A DNA stretch of 64,000 bases, from the NCBI RefSeq assembly GCF_035984545.1, contig NZ_JAXCHP010000001.1, positions 2,480,001 to 2,544,000 of the forward strand. The letters are read 5' to 3'. The notes beneath the pieces are model-generated. The model did not search any database. It saw nothing but the letters and a program-made list of their open reading frames with translations, and was not told the origin of the DNA. This DNA is from Cryobacterium sp. GrIS_2_6 (GTDB lineage: Bacteria; Actinomycetota; Actinomycetes; Actinomycetales; Microbacteriaceae). Each line of letters begins with the position of its first letter. Positions within the stretch are counted from its first letter, which is position 1. Below are positions 6,911-14,511 of this stretch, piece by piece. A program made the position numbers and the translations under genes.

Positions 6911-9115
6911 ATGTTCAGTATGCGATTCAAGAAGCAAATAGTTCGTGACCAAAATCGGGACTCATATCTCCTGACTTTTCCGTCTGATCTTGAACCAGAA
7001 CAAATCACTGCATGGCTACGGGCCGTTGTTGAGACTCTCTATAGGCGCACTTCGGCATTCAACCGCGAGACTCTTGTCTTTGAAACATGGGCGAACAGTC
7101 GTGAGATCTTCCATCGCCTTTTGGTGTCGAAGGACATTGCTGATCACATCACACAACAGCTCAGGACTCACGGCCGCGGTATCGCCGTACTAGAAGACGA
7201 CAGCCGGCCAAATATTGACTGGACAACTGGTATTGAGCTTGGGATGAGCAATCCAACTCGCCAGCTCCAGATCGTTAGTCATGCCGATGTATCAGCAAGC
7301 ATCCTTGGCAGCATTCAGACGTTGCATGAAGGGGAAGACGCACTCATTCAATGGGTTGTCGGTGCTGCAATGGCAACTGAGAAGACAAAGCGTGACCCGC
7401 GTTCAGCTGAGTTCAGTGTCCTTAGGTCACTTGCTGGATACTCAGCTGCTCTCTCAGATGAACTGCAAGACCGCTACGCAAAGCTCGAAGAACCAAACAC
7501 TGTTGCCGTATGCCGGGTTGTTGTACGTGCTGAGCCTGCAAGGGCTTCTGACCTAGTACTCCGCATTCAGTCTGCAATTGCTTCGACGAATGCATCGAGT
7601 AACCACTGGAAACAGATCCCCTCAAATAACCTCATCGCAGAGGTAAATGAAGCGGCAACAACGTCACACCCTCAGGCGCAACTGAACCTGACTGAGTTAT
7701 CGGCACTAGTCGGCTGGAAGATCGGTGGACCTCATGTCGCGGGTCTTACAGCTGGAACATCGCGTCACCTACCAGCTACTGAGTCCATCCCTCGTGAAGG
7801 GCGAGTCATTGGCACCAGTAACTTCCCGCACGCTGCACGACCTATTGCAATCGGCCGTGTTGAGTCACTGACTCACCTGCACATCCTTGGACCAACCGGG
7901 GCAGGTAAGACAACACTGATGGCGAACCTCATGGCGCAGGACATGAACGAGGGCTACGGCGTTGTCATGCTGGAAGGGAAGGGCGACCTATATAAGGCGA
8001 CCATCAAACTGATCCCAACCAACCGACTAGATGATGTCATTATTCTCGATGTAAATGAGCAAGACAGTCCTGTTGGCTTCAACATCTTGGAGCAGGGGAA
8101 TCCAAGTGTTGTCATCGACCAGTTGACTGACCTATTTCAAAGCCTCTACGCAGACGGTGGGCGGGGAGTGTGGATGCGTGAGCTGATGTACCACGGACTT
8201 CATACGCTAGCTGAGCGTTCTGGCATGACCTTCGTTGATCTTGCTGCTCTAGTGAGCCCCCGGACGACTCGTGAGATTACCTGGGCAGACGAGATGCGCA
8301 AGGCTGTCAAGAACCCTGAGGTTCGTGAGTTTTGGCAGGACCGTTGGAACACGCTCGACAAGAAAGCGCAGGAGACTTACTCAGCACCACTGCATAACCG
8401 AATCTGGCAGCTATCGACTCGCCCTGAGCTTCGCAACATTATCGGACAGAGCAAGTCCAGCTTCTTCATGGACGACGTAATCCGTGACAACAAGATCCTG
8501 CTTATCAACTTGTCTGGCGTGCCGAAAGAAGCAGCCAGCATTGCTGGAACGCTCATCATGAACGCCATCTGGTCGTCAGTGCAGCGCGTAAAGGCTGAGA
8601 AGAACAGCTACCTATATATCGATGAGTTCCAAGACTTCATCCGGCTTCCAGTTGGAGCTGAGGACATGCTCGCCAAGTCTCGTGGTTTTGGCCTAGCGCT
8701 GACTCTTGCGCACCAGCACTTGAACCAACTGACGGACGATATCAAGTCAGCCGTTATGGCGAATGCTCGTTCCAAGATTGTCTTTGGTTTGGAAGATCCA
8801 GACGACGCCCGTGCAATGCAGCGTGCTATTGGAGGGGACACATTCAGCCAACAGGACTTCCAAAGTCTTGAGCCGCATGAGGCAGTGGCGAAGGTAATCA
8901 CGGCTAAGGGATCGAGTCTCATTACAATCTCGACGCCGCCACCACTTGCGCCTACTGGCAATGACCAGGCAGCTCTAAAACGATCGCGTGAACTGTACGG
9001 TCGGCCTGTTGCTGAAGTGCAGCAAGCGATTGAAGCTCGCCGGAACAATGAGCCGAAGAAGACCAGTAAGCGACCGGCGATTGGCTATAGCAAGATGAAG
9101 GAGTGGGGCAAGTAG
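6911..9115 (+). CDS. TraG/VirD4/HerA-type P-loop ATPase
   Basis: A 734-residue ATPase with Walker A GPTGAGKT (327-334), Walker B YLYIDEF (567-573) and a downstream glutamine motif LTLAHQHLNQL (597-607), as in type IV coupling proteins with a TraM-recognition-type domain. The first 300 residues are a mixed alpha/beta region without transmembrane helices, unlike VirD4, which carries its own anchor. The two small membrane proteins just upstream could supply it. Coupling proteins move DNA into a conjugation channel; no other secretion gene is visible, so the role is open: DNA movement, exclusion or defence. ATG at 6911 or 6920 are both possible. Confidence 0.85.
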   Translation: MFSMRFKKQIVRDQNRDSYLLTFPSDLEPEQITAWLRAVVETLYRRTSAFNRETLVFETWANSREIFHRLLVSKDIADHITQQLRTHGRGIAVLEDDSRPNIDWTTGIELGMSNPTRQLQIVSHADVSASILGSIQTLHEGEDALIQWVVGAAMATEKTKRDPRSAEFSVLRSLAGYSAALSDELQDRYAKLEEPNTVAVCRVVVRAEPARASDLVLRIQSAIASTNASSNHWKQIPSNNLIAEVNEAATTSHPQAQLNLTELSALVGWKIGGPHVAGLTAGTSRHLPATESIPREGRVIGTSNFPHAARPIAIGRVESLTHLHILGPTGAGKTTLMANLMAQDMNEGYGVVMLEGKGDLYKATIKLIPTNRLDDVIILDVNEQDSPVGFNILEQGNPSVVIDQLTDLFQSLYADGGRGVWMRELMYHGLHTLAERSGMTFVDLAALVSPRTTREITWADEMRKAVKNPEVREFWQDRWNTLDKKAQETYSAPLHNRIWQLSTRPELRNIIGQSKSSFFMDDVIRDNKILLINLSGVPKEAASIAGTLIMNAIWSSVQRVKAEKNSYLYIDEFQDFIRLPVGAEDMLAKSRGFGLALTLAHQHLNQLTDDIKSAVMANARSKIVFGLEDPDDARAMQRAIGGDTFSQQDFQSLEPHEAVAKVITAKGSSLITISTPPPLAPTGNDQAALKRSRELYGRPVAEVQQAIEARRNNEPKKTSKRPAIGYSKMKEWGK

Positions 9116-9142
9116 GGGGCACGCGTAGGCGGGGAGCAGGGG

Positions 9143-9517
9143 CTAGGCAGCAAGTGCCCAGAAACTCATGTTCAGTAGGTCATACTCATGATGACAACTA
9201 CGGCATAAGACGATGATATTGTCGCGCCGATTTGATCCTTTAGCCCAATGGGGTATGAAGTGAGCCATCTGCAAGTCATAGGTTGAACGGCACCTTACGC
9301 ATTCTCCAGGATCAAGCCCTAGCTCACGGCGGTCCTTCTTTGATGCGAAACGAGGTCCAGGTGTTCGTGACCGGTCAGCTGCTCTAATTAACTTCAGTCG
9401 TTCTGAGCTTCGCTTCCGATAAAGAGATTTGAGATGCAGTTTTGAACATCGAAGAGAGCAGTAGCTTGTTTGCTTTCCGCTTAACTCGGTACTACATCGT
9501 TTACATATCATTGCCAC
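9143..9517 (-). CDS. HNH endonuclease
   Basis: A 124-residue protein starting at GTG (9517) or ATG (9511). The N-terminus has a zinc knuckle (CKRC, then CSLRC). The C-terminal half is an HNH fold: CVRC, AHFIPH, then a central asparagine (RRDN) and CRSCHHEYD. Phage HNH proteins often assist terminase in cutting at cos sites, where they usually sit beside terS. Here it is the last gene of the leftward late operon, far from terminase, and converges on the ATPase gene. It could also be a homing-type or moron nuclease. Confidence 0.85.
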   Translation of the reverse strand: MAMICKRCSTELSGKQTSYCSLRCSKLHLKSLYRKRSSERLKLIRAADRSRTPGPRFASKKDRRELGLDPGECVRCRSTYDLQMAHFIPHWAKGSNRRDNIIVLCRSCHHEYDLLNMSFWALAA

Positions 9518-9524
9518 GTACCAT

Positions 9525-9560
9525 GAAGCACTCCCCCGATTCAGTCAAGGGGAGTGCTTC
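9525..9560. terminator. Perfect 12-bp hairpin between lsr2 and the HNH gene
   Basis: GAAGCACTCCCC (9525-9536) and GGGGAGTGCTTC (9549-9560) pair perfectly with a 12-nt loop. It follows the lsr2 stop on the minus strand and precedes the HNH start, so it may end lsr2 transcription or control HNH expression. No T-run is present. Confidence 0.6.
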
Positions 9561-9577
9561 AAGTCAGAACCAAAGGC

Positions 9578-9919
9578 TTACTTGTTCGCCCTGTACTTCT
9601 CCATAAGCGAACCAGAAATCCTGCCCCTATCACTCACAGTCTCCCCATTGGCACGAAGCCATTCACGGGCAGCAGCAAGTTCAGCAGGATCGTTCTTGCC
9701 AGCAGAAGCGCGGGTAGCAGTACCGCGCCCAGTCTTTCGCGCAGCAGCCAGATACGGCTTGAGAGCATCGCGAAGCTTCTTTGCGTTGACGTCGCTTAGG
9801 TCGATCTCATAAGCAACTGCATCAAAGGTGAAGTTGATCGTCTCAGCCTTACCTTCATCAATCAGCTTGCCATCGAGGTCGTCAATGATTGTGGTCGTCG
9901 TAACTGTTTTCTGTGCCAT
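9578..9919 (-). CDS. lsr2: Lsr2-like nucleoid-associated protein
   Basis: A 113-residue Lsr2 homologue. The N-terminal half has the beta-hairpin dimerisation region (TTTTIIDDLDGKLIDEGKAE, then INFTFDAVAYEIDLS). The C-terminal domain has AREWLRANG, then SDRGRIS, where RGR is the AT-hook-like motif that binds the minor groove of AT-rich DNA. Host Lsr2 proteins silence AT-rich foreign DNA. A phage copy could take part in lysogeny or replace or disturb host silencing. It stands between the holin and HNH genes with hairpins on both sides, so it may be expressed separately from the late genes. Confidence 0.92.
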   Translation of the reverse strand: MAQKTVTTTTIIDDLDGKLIDEGKAETINFTFDAVAYEIDLSDVNAKKLRDALKPYLAAARKTGRGTATRASAGKNDPAELAAAREWLRANGETVSDRGRISGSLMEKYRANK

Positions 9920-9941
9920 GACGACATACTAGCCATGAATA

Positions 9942-9969
9942 AAGGCTTCTGACAATCGCCAGAAGCCTT
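9942..9969 (-). terminator. Terminator hairpin after the holin gene
   Basis: AAGGCTTCTG / CAGAAGCCTT form a perfect 10-bp stem with an 8-nt loop. On the minus strand the stem is followed by TTTATTC, which fits a Rho-independent terminator for the late operon arriving from the right. Confidence 0.7.
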
Positions 9970-10024
9970 ATACGTATGAATTAGTGTCTTTTTGTTTAGA
10001 ACGCGCCACAACGCGAGCTAGGCA

Positions 10025-10273
10025 CTAATTAGAAGACTTTTGAACCCGTTGCTCAAAGTAGTTCCACGCAAATGCGACTAAGCCTGATGGAAGGCCCGCT
10101 GTCACAAGTAGTGGCACGATGTTCGATGAGATGTACTGGATGGTTGCTGCTGGTACGCCTGGTACAGCCCAAATGAAAACGATGTAGCCGATTACGATAC
10201 CGACGATGGCCTGTACGGCGGTACGGATTCCCTTTACGAGTGGTGAGTGAGTTGTTGTTGATGGTGTTGTCAT
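10025..10273 (-). CDS. Putative holin
   Basis: An 82-residue protein with a polar N-terminus, two hydrophobic helices (about residues 16-37 and 47-68) and a short charged tail (EQRVQKSSN). Size, topology and position after the endolysin fit a class II holin that forms membrane lesions and releases the endolysin. It overlaps the upstream PLD-like gene by 4 bp. The protein at 11882 is another holin-like candidate, so the division of work between the two is not clear. Confidence 0.7.
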   Translation of the reverse strand: MTTPSTTTHSPLVKGIRTAVQAIVGIVIGYIVFIWAVPGVPAATIQYISSNIVPLLVTAGLPSGLVAFAWNYFEQRVQKSSN

Positions 10274-10893
10274 ATGACCTCCTTTAATTTACGTTGTGCT
10301 TCCTGCGCTAGAGCAATGTGGTGTTCGATTGCCAGCTGAGTGCGGAAGCGGCTTATAGCGACAGCGTTAGCCGTCACGATGAGTGTGTTGTTCTGAGCTT
10401 TGAATCCCTTTGGCTGCTTGCCTACCTTGAGGCTGATGCCGACGCCTTCCCCGGCCTGTGACCAGTTAGTTGATCCCTCAAACGCCATACCTTGTCCAAC
10501 AAGCACACCACCTTTGGTGTGGCTGATCTGGTGGGTATCAGATTGCCCAATTGCGATTGAGTTAGCGAAGCATTCGGCATCACGGGACTCGTCCATTGCA
10601 ATGAGCTTCCTTTCGTGGACGCCCCCTGCTTGTGATCGGTCGAGTGTTCCTTGTACGACAATTCCTGGGTTCAAAATCAGATCCAGGACATCCTCATTGA
10701 TCTCATCATCAGCAAAGCCGTACTGGTTGAAGTCGAACTCAAGCGTCTCGCTCTGAATCAGGTGACGAAGAATGCCATGCACGTCATCTCGTCCAACCAT
10801 GAATAAGTAGTGAGATCCATAGCCCGGTGTGAGCTTGCCTTCTGGTGTGAAGATGCCGAGTTCATCTAGTCGAGGGTCATCGCCTAACATCAT
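10270..10893 (-). CDS. PLD-like domain protein in the lysis cassette
   Basis: A 207-residue protein whose C-terminal half has one phospholipase D-type active-site motif: His125 and Lys127 in SHTKGGVLVG, followed by FEGSTNWS (139-145), which matches the GSxN strand of the superfamily. Preceding segments VQGTLDRSQAG and FANSIAIGQSD fit the same fold. A single HxK motif suggests a homodimer, as in Nuc-type nucleases. It sits between the endolysin and the holin, with overlapping start and stop codons. Substrates could be phospholipid, cell-wall lipid carrier or nucleic acid; the sequence cannot decide. Confidence 0.65.
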   Translation of the reverse strand: MMLGDDPRLDELGIFTPEGKLTPGYGSHYLFMVGRDDVHGILRHLIQSETLEFDFNQYGFADDEINEDVLDLILNPGIVVQGTLDRSQAGGVHERKLIAMDESRDAECFANSIAIGQSDTHQISHTKGGVLVGQGMAFEGSTNWSQAGEGVGISLKVGKQPKGFKAQNNTLIVTANAVAISRFRTQLAIEHHIALAQEAQRKLKEVI

Positions 10894-11882
10894 TTCTGCA
10901 CCTTGAACACGCTGACAAGCCAGTTCATAAATGTTTGTTTTACAGGGGGTGTTATCAAGGGAGCTTGAACTGTTGGGTTTGTGGGTTCTGGCTTGTCAGC
11001 CTGAGCCTTGAGAGTCGAGAGCTGGGTAGAGAGGTCAGCCATCTTTGTCTCATCATCGGTGATTGTCTTGTTAGCTGTATCAAGCTTTGCGTTGGTGTCT
11101 GCGAGGTTCGTAGCAAGTCCAGCGTCTTTCAGCTGTTCGTCACCAAGTTTGGTTTGCAGGTCGGTGATCTGTCCTTGCCAGTTGTCATTCTTGGCGGTGC
11201 GTCCCCAATTAGCGAAGTCAACTTGTGCATCAGCTTCGGGGTTATCTTCCAGGGCTTCAACGAGACTAAGGAAGTCTTTGCCAATCCAAGGCTCAAACTC
11301 GCCATCACCCATGGACCGGCCACGGATCATTTGAAAGCTCTTGTTTGCTCGCGCTCTGTAGTTATCTGCATCTTGAATGATTGCCATGTTGTCACCTCCT
11401 TGTGATGGTTGCGTTGTTGGTTGATCTTGACTGACTACTTGCACAGTGCCGACGTACTCACTCCAACCGAGATAAGTGCATCCGCCGTTGTACGAGGCAT
11501 AGGTGTCGATTAGGTTCTGTAGGTTCGGGTGGATGAAGCCCTGGCTATGGAAGCCTCCCTGAGTCGAGGAAGCTACTGATCCGTCGTCTAGTGAGATAGC
11601 TGTGTGGCCCGCGGGCGTACTCCCTAGCGAGAAGTAGACGGGGACGGTTCTGCCTGCTGGTGGCAATTCCCCCGGGTGGTTTCCGTTGCCAGGGTTGGCA
11701 TCCCACTTCCCAGTTTCACCTGGATTAACCGGGCTAACAGCATTGCCGAATACGCCGGATGTTTCCTGGTTTATCAAGGTTGGAAGGGTCGCTTGCCCCC
11801 ATGCTCCCTCCACAAAGCCCTCACACCAACCACCGACGTAGGGAACTTGCCAATTAGCATCTCGTAGTTGGATCAAGCTCAT
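10890..11882 (-). CDS. Endolysin with an N-terminal CHAP-like domain
   Basis: A 330-residue late protein. The N-terminal 150 residues look like a CHAP/NlpC-type peptidoglycan hydrolase: catalytic Cys20 in VGGWCEGFVE, His93 in PAGHTAISLDDG, and the closing strand YLGWSEYVGTVQV. A glutamine- and glycine-rich linker follows (residues 150-165). The C-terminal half (166-330) has a small folded region (NYRARANKSFQ, WIGKDFLSLVEALE), a coiled coil (about 240-295) and a hydrophobic end (TFMNWLVSVFKV). An internal start at Met166 with an ideal ribosome binding site suggests that the C-terminal part is also made separately. Confidence 0.85.
   Translation of the reverse strand: MSLIQLRDANWQVPYVGGWCEGFVEGAWGQATLPTLINQETSGVFGNAVSPVNPGETGKWDANPGNGNHPGELPPAGRTVPVYFSLGSTPAGHTAISLDDGSVASSTQGGFHSQGFIHPNLQNLIDTYASYNGGCTYLGWSEYVGTVQVVSQDQPTTQPSQGGDNMAIIQDADNYRARANKSFQMIRGRSMGDGEFEPWIGKDFLSLVEALEDNPEADAQVDFANWGRTAKNDNWQGQITDLQTKLGDEQLKDAGLATNLADTNAKLDTANKTITDDETKMADLSTQLSTLKAQADKPEPTNPTVQAPLITPPVKQTFMNWLVSVFKVQK
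11385..11401 (-). promoter_or_regulatory. Internal Shine-Dalgarno and start codon within the endolysin gene
   Basis: AAGGAGGTGA (11401 to 11392 on the minus strand) is a near-perfect anti-16S match, 7 nt from AAGGAGG to an in-frame ATG at 11387 (Met166 of the endolysin). Translation from here would give a 165-residue C-terminal subunit ending at 10890. Internal starts of this kind are known for several phage endolysins that assemble one full-length chain with extra binding-domain subunits. Confidence 0.75.
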
Positions 11883-12211
11883 TACTTGCTACCTAGATGA
11901 CCACCACCGATCAGGAATCCAATCAGGCCGATGATGAAGCCGATGACTGATTGCAGAGCCACAATCTTTGCCCAGATATTCGATAGCTTCAATTCAATGT
12001 CTGTTATTCTCGCCACGTTTGAGCCTTGCACTGTTGCGAGAGAAGTTATTTGACTAATTAAGCTATCCGTCTTATCGTTGACAACTTTTGTTATTTTCGC
12101 GCCGTTATTCTCAACTGCTTTATCAATGCGTTCAAAAATGACCTGGTTATTTTCAAGAAGAGCAATCTTAATTACGTTGTTATCGACTTGAGTATGAGGT
12201 GAGTTATCCAT
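11882..12211 (-). CDS. XhlA/holin-like protein with coiled coil and C-terminal helix
   Basis: A 109-residue protein with a long amphipathic, probably coiled-coil region (residues 10-80) followed by one transmembrane helix (VIGFIIGLIGFLIGG, 88-102). This is the layout of hemolysin XhlA-type proteins that assist holins in gram-positive phages. It is directly upstream of the endolysin, sharing a base with it. The start follows a spacer after the tail-fibre gene. Confidence 0.6.
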   Translation of the reverse strand: MDNSPHTQVDNNVIKIALLENNQVIFERIDKAVENNGAKITKVVNDKTDSLISQITSLATVQGSNVARITDIELKLSNIWAKIVALQSVIGFIIGLIGFLIGGGHLGSK

Positions 12212-12240
12212 TTATGAGTGCCCCCCTATTGATAATCTCA

Positions 12241-13107
12241 CTACGCATCAGCCGTAGTCCACATAGCCGACCCAAAAATACGAGTTGATCCGGTAATTGC
12301 GTTGCGATTCGATAGTGTCATAGCGCCACTTGAGCTAATAACCCACCCAAGATCAGTAGTATTTCCGACGCTAGACACCGCTGGAAGAAAAGCAGATGCC
12401 ATTATGCCTCCGGGCCTATACCCAAGCGTCATAGTCTCAGCAACCGCGCCTGAGTCTAGAGAGGGAAGAGAACTACAGACAGTGTTCATATTTGCGATTA
12501 CGAGGTTACCGTAGCGATAGACAACAACTGCTGTGCCATATCCCATGGATACTGTTGCCGTGCGCGTCGCGGTAGCTCTAACCACTGGCACAGTAAGTGT
12601 CCGCTGGTCAGTAATATTAGGCGTCGTGATCGTTGTAGCTGAAGCGGCCACTGCTACATTCGCCAGGATGATGTACGGGTTTGCTGCACCGATAGCAGTT
12701 TGGATCTGCGCAGTTGTAGGAACTACAGGAGATCCGGCAGGTGTTCCAGCAACAGCAGCGAACTTGAGCAAATTGTTCGCGTTGTTGACTGGGGAGACGG
12801 CAGCTGTGACGCTCTTGTCGATGTAGGCCACGATGTAGTCAATGCGAGGTGAGGCCGCAGCAGTTGCGATAGTGACCGATTCACCAGCCGTTGTGTCGTG
12901 GCTGATCATGTAGTAGTAGTCACTTGGGCTTGTTCCAGTAGGGATTCGTCCGCTCCCTGGGTTGACACTCACGGTCATATTCGGCGTGCTGTTAGGGATT
13001 ACATCAAGACCCTTGAAGATTTGTCCAGTAAAGGCTTCATTCAGCGCTTTGAAAGTGCCGTATTCATCTGAACTTCCACCATTTACGTTCGCAATAAGTT
13101 TTGACAC
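12241..13107 (-). CDS. Tail fibre or receptor-binding protein
   Basis: A 288-residue protein starting at GTG. The N-terminal 180 residues (GQIFKGLDVIPNS, VNPGSGRI, DYIVAYIDKS, ANPYIILANVAV, TPNITDQR) form the beta-rich pattern of baseplate or upper-fibre proteins of siphoviruses. The last 110 residues are rich in Ser, Thr, Ala and Gly and probably form the host-binding head. It is the last structural gene before the lysis cassette, the normal place for an adsorption protein. The start is preceded by the AACTAAATAG leader motif seen at other genes of this phage. Confidence 0.75.
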   Translation of the reverse strand: MSKLIANVNGGSSDEYGTFKALNEAFTGQIFKGLDVIPNSTPNMTVSVNPGSGRIPTGTSPSDYYYMISHDTTAGESVTIATAAASPRIDYIVAYIDKSVTAAVSPVNNANNLLKFAAVAGTPAGSPVVPTTAQIQTAIGAANPYIILANVAVAASATTITTPNITDQRTLTVPVVRATATRTATVSMGYGTAVVVYRYGNLVIANMNTVCSSLPSLDSGAVAETMTLGYRPGGIMASAFLPAVSSVGNTTDLGWVISSSGAMTLSNRNAITGSTRIFGSAMWTTADA

Positions 13108-13175
13108 GATAGATCTCTATTTAGTTTTGGTTATGCCCCCAATATAAAACATCAGGTCTCATTTGCCTATGGTGA

Positions 13176-13625
13176 TTAGACAACTGTCCAAGTTCCAGTA
13201 TCAGTACCGTCAAAGATGAACTTGAGATAGACCGTTCGCGCTGAACCCGAATAGTCCTGAGCGCATATGCGCCATCTGCTCGCGTTACCGATAGGGGGAA
13301 GCTTCTGCACAAAGGAAATGTCACTGTAGGTTGAGTCAGCCCAGGGCGGCACGGCATTCGGCAACACCATAGGTTGATTGACTGTGTTGAACTGCATCAT
13401 CTCGACAATCGCTGAGTTGTTAGGTGTTGCCGGTGTAAAGGTAACAACTAGAGTCCGCTTGGCATAGGCACCTAACGAGAATGAGTAGTCGTTTTGATTG
13501 CTGCTCTGCGTCAGGTAGCCAAAGAGACTGTCTCCACTGATGAGCTGCGTTCGCTTGAGCTCGTCAACGTCCGTCCGCAGCTGCTTCAAGTCTTCGATGA
13601 TCTGAGGCTGTTTTAGGCGGGTCAT
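13176..13625 (-). CDS. Minor tail protein, third of three related genes
   Basis: A 149-residue protein: N-terminal helix (IIEDLKQLRTDVDELKRTQ) and a beta-rich body ending YLKFIFDGTDTGTWTVV. The two genes upstream encode proteins of similar length with the same plan and endings (FFKFFVQSTDNGGITVS and YVQFSIKCVDAGTIRVTKL). I infer a tandem triplication of a tail-tip or adhesin module. Stop and start overlap the neighbouring gene. No known domain was recognised. Confidence 0.7.
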   Translation of the reverse strand: MTRLKQPQIIEDLKQLRTDVDELKRTQLISGDSLFGYLTQSSNQNDYSFSLGAYAKRTLVVTFTPATPNNSAIVEMMQFNTVNQPMVLPNAVPPWADSTYSDISFVQKLPPIGNASRWRICAQDYSGSARTVYLKFIFDGTDTGTWTVV

Positions 13626-14086
13626 GAGACAGTAATCCCGCCATTGTCAGTCGATTGCACGAAGAACTTGAAGAAGCACGTCTCAGTTGCAGAGTCGTTC
13701 ATCGTGACCTTGAAGTCCCAGATTGTTGCCTTTGATCCAGTGGCCGGCGGTCGTTGGTGAATGTCGACTAGCGGGCAGGTTGGCGCCGATGTGGATGAGC
13801 CTGGATAGACCTCGTTGCTCGTGCTGTTCATGAACACCTGGTAGATCAGACTGCTAATGGGGTAAGTCTGGATTGCCCCGGTGAACGTAACGGAGAAGGT
13901 AACTACTTGCCCGTAGGTCGTCATAGTGAATGACTTGTCAGAGGCATTCGCTGTCTGATTGAGATAGGTCTTGAGCGCTGAGGTTGCGGTGTTTTGTACG
14001 GCACGCATCTCATTCACAGTGGTGCGCATGCTAGAGATAGTCGAAACCATCTGATTTTCAGGAGTGTTATCAATACGAGGATTCAT
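13622..14086 (-). CDS. Minor tail protein, second of three related genes
   Basis: 154 residues when read from the ATG at 14086, which overlaps the upstream stop (ATGA). The N-terminal helix (MVSTISSMRTTVNEMRAVQ) leads into a beta-rich domain, as in the flanking paralogues. A longer reading to 14122 would run into the upstream gene and adds a basic stretch (MRRRWNDPGHKA) unlike the paralogues, so I prefer the shorter form. Likely part of the tail tip or a short fibre. Confidence 0.7.
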   Translation of the reverse strand: MNPRIDNTPENQMVSTISSMRTTVNEMRAVQNTATSALKTYLNQTANASDKSFTMTTYGQVVTFSVTFTGAIQTYPISSLIYQVFMNSTSNEVYPGSSTSAPTCPLVDIHQRPPATGSKATIWDFKVTMNDSATETCFFKFFVQSTDNGGITVS

Positions 14087-14511
14087 AGCTTTGTGACCCG
14101 GATCGTTCCAGCGTCTACGCACTTTATCGAGAACTGCACGTAGAGATTGATTGCATTGGCATCATTAGCGATAGTGAACCTCCACTCAATCGTCTGAGGC
14201 AGCGATCCATCAGGCCAAAGGAAGGTCTTCTCAAAGCCATCAGCACCCGCGATGGTCAGGTTGTAGGTGAGTTCCGCGTAGGGATTGACCGTTTTATTGG
14301 GTGCAAAGACAACTCGGTATTGCTGCACGGCATACGCTGCAATTGCATCCCCGTTGATGTCCCAGGTACTACCAGTGACTGTGCGCTGCACAATAAGGCT
14401 CTCGGGCCCGAAAGATTGCCTACTCACCTTGATCTGGTTGATGTCGTTCGCCAGGTCAGCAAGCCAAGCACCAGGTACGTTCGCAACCTGACGATCTAGC
14501 CGACTATTCAT
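14083..14511 (-). CDS. Minor tail protein, first of three related genes
   Basis: 142 residues from the ATG at 14511, which overlaps the stop of the large baseplate gene; an ATG at 14526 would add five residues. The protein begins MNSRLDRQVANVPGAWLADL, with the helix NDINQIKVSRQSF, then a beta-rich domain ending in a strand pair (LYVQFSIKCVDAGTIRV) shared with its two downstream relatives. Position and pattern suggest a tail-tip component. Confidence 0.7.
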   Translation of the reverse strand: MNSRLDRQVANVPGAWLADLANDINQIKVSRQSFGPESLIVQRTVTGSTWDINGDAIAAYAVQQYRVVFAPNKTVNPYAELTYNLTIAGADGFEKTFLWPDGSLPQTIEWRFTIANDANAINLYVQFSIKCVDAGTIRVTKL

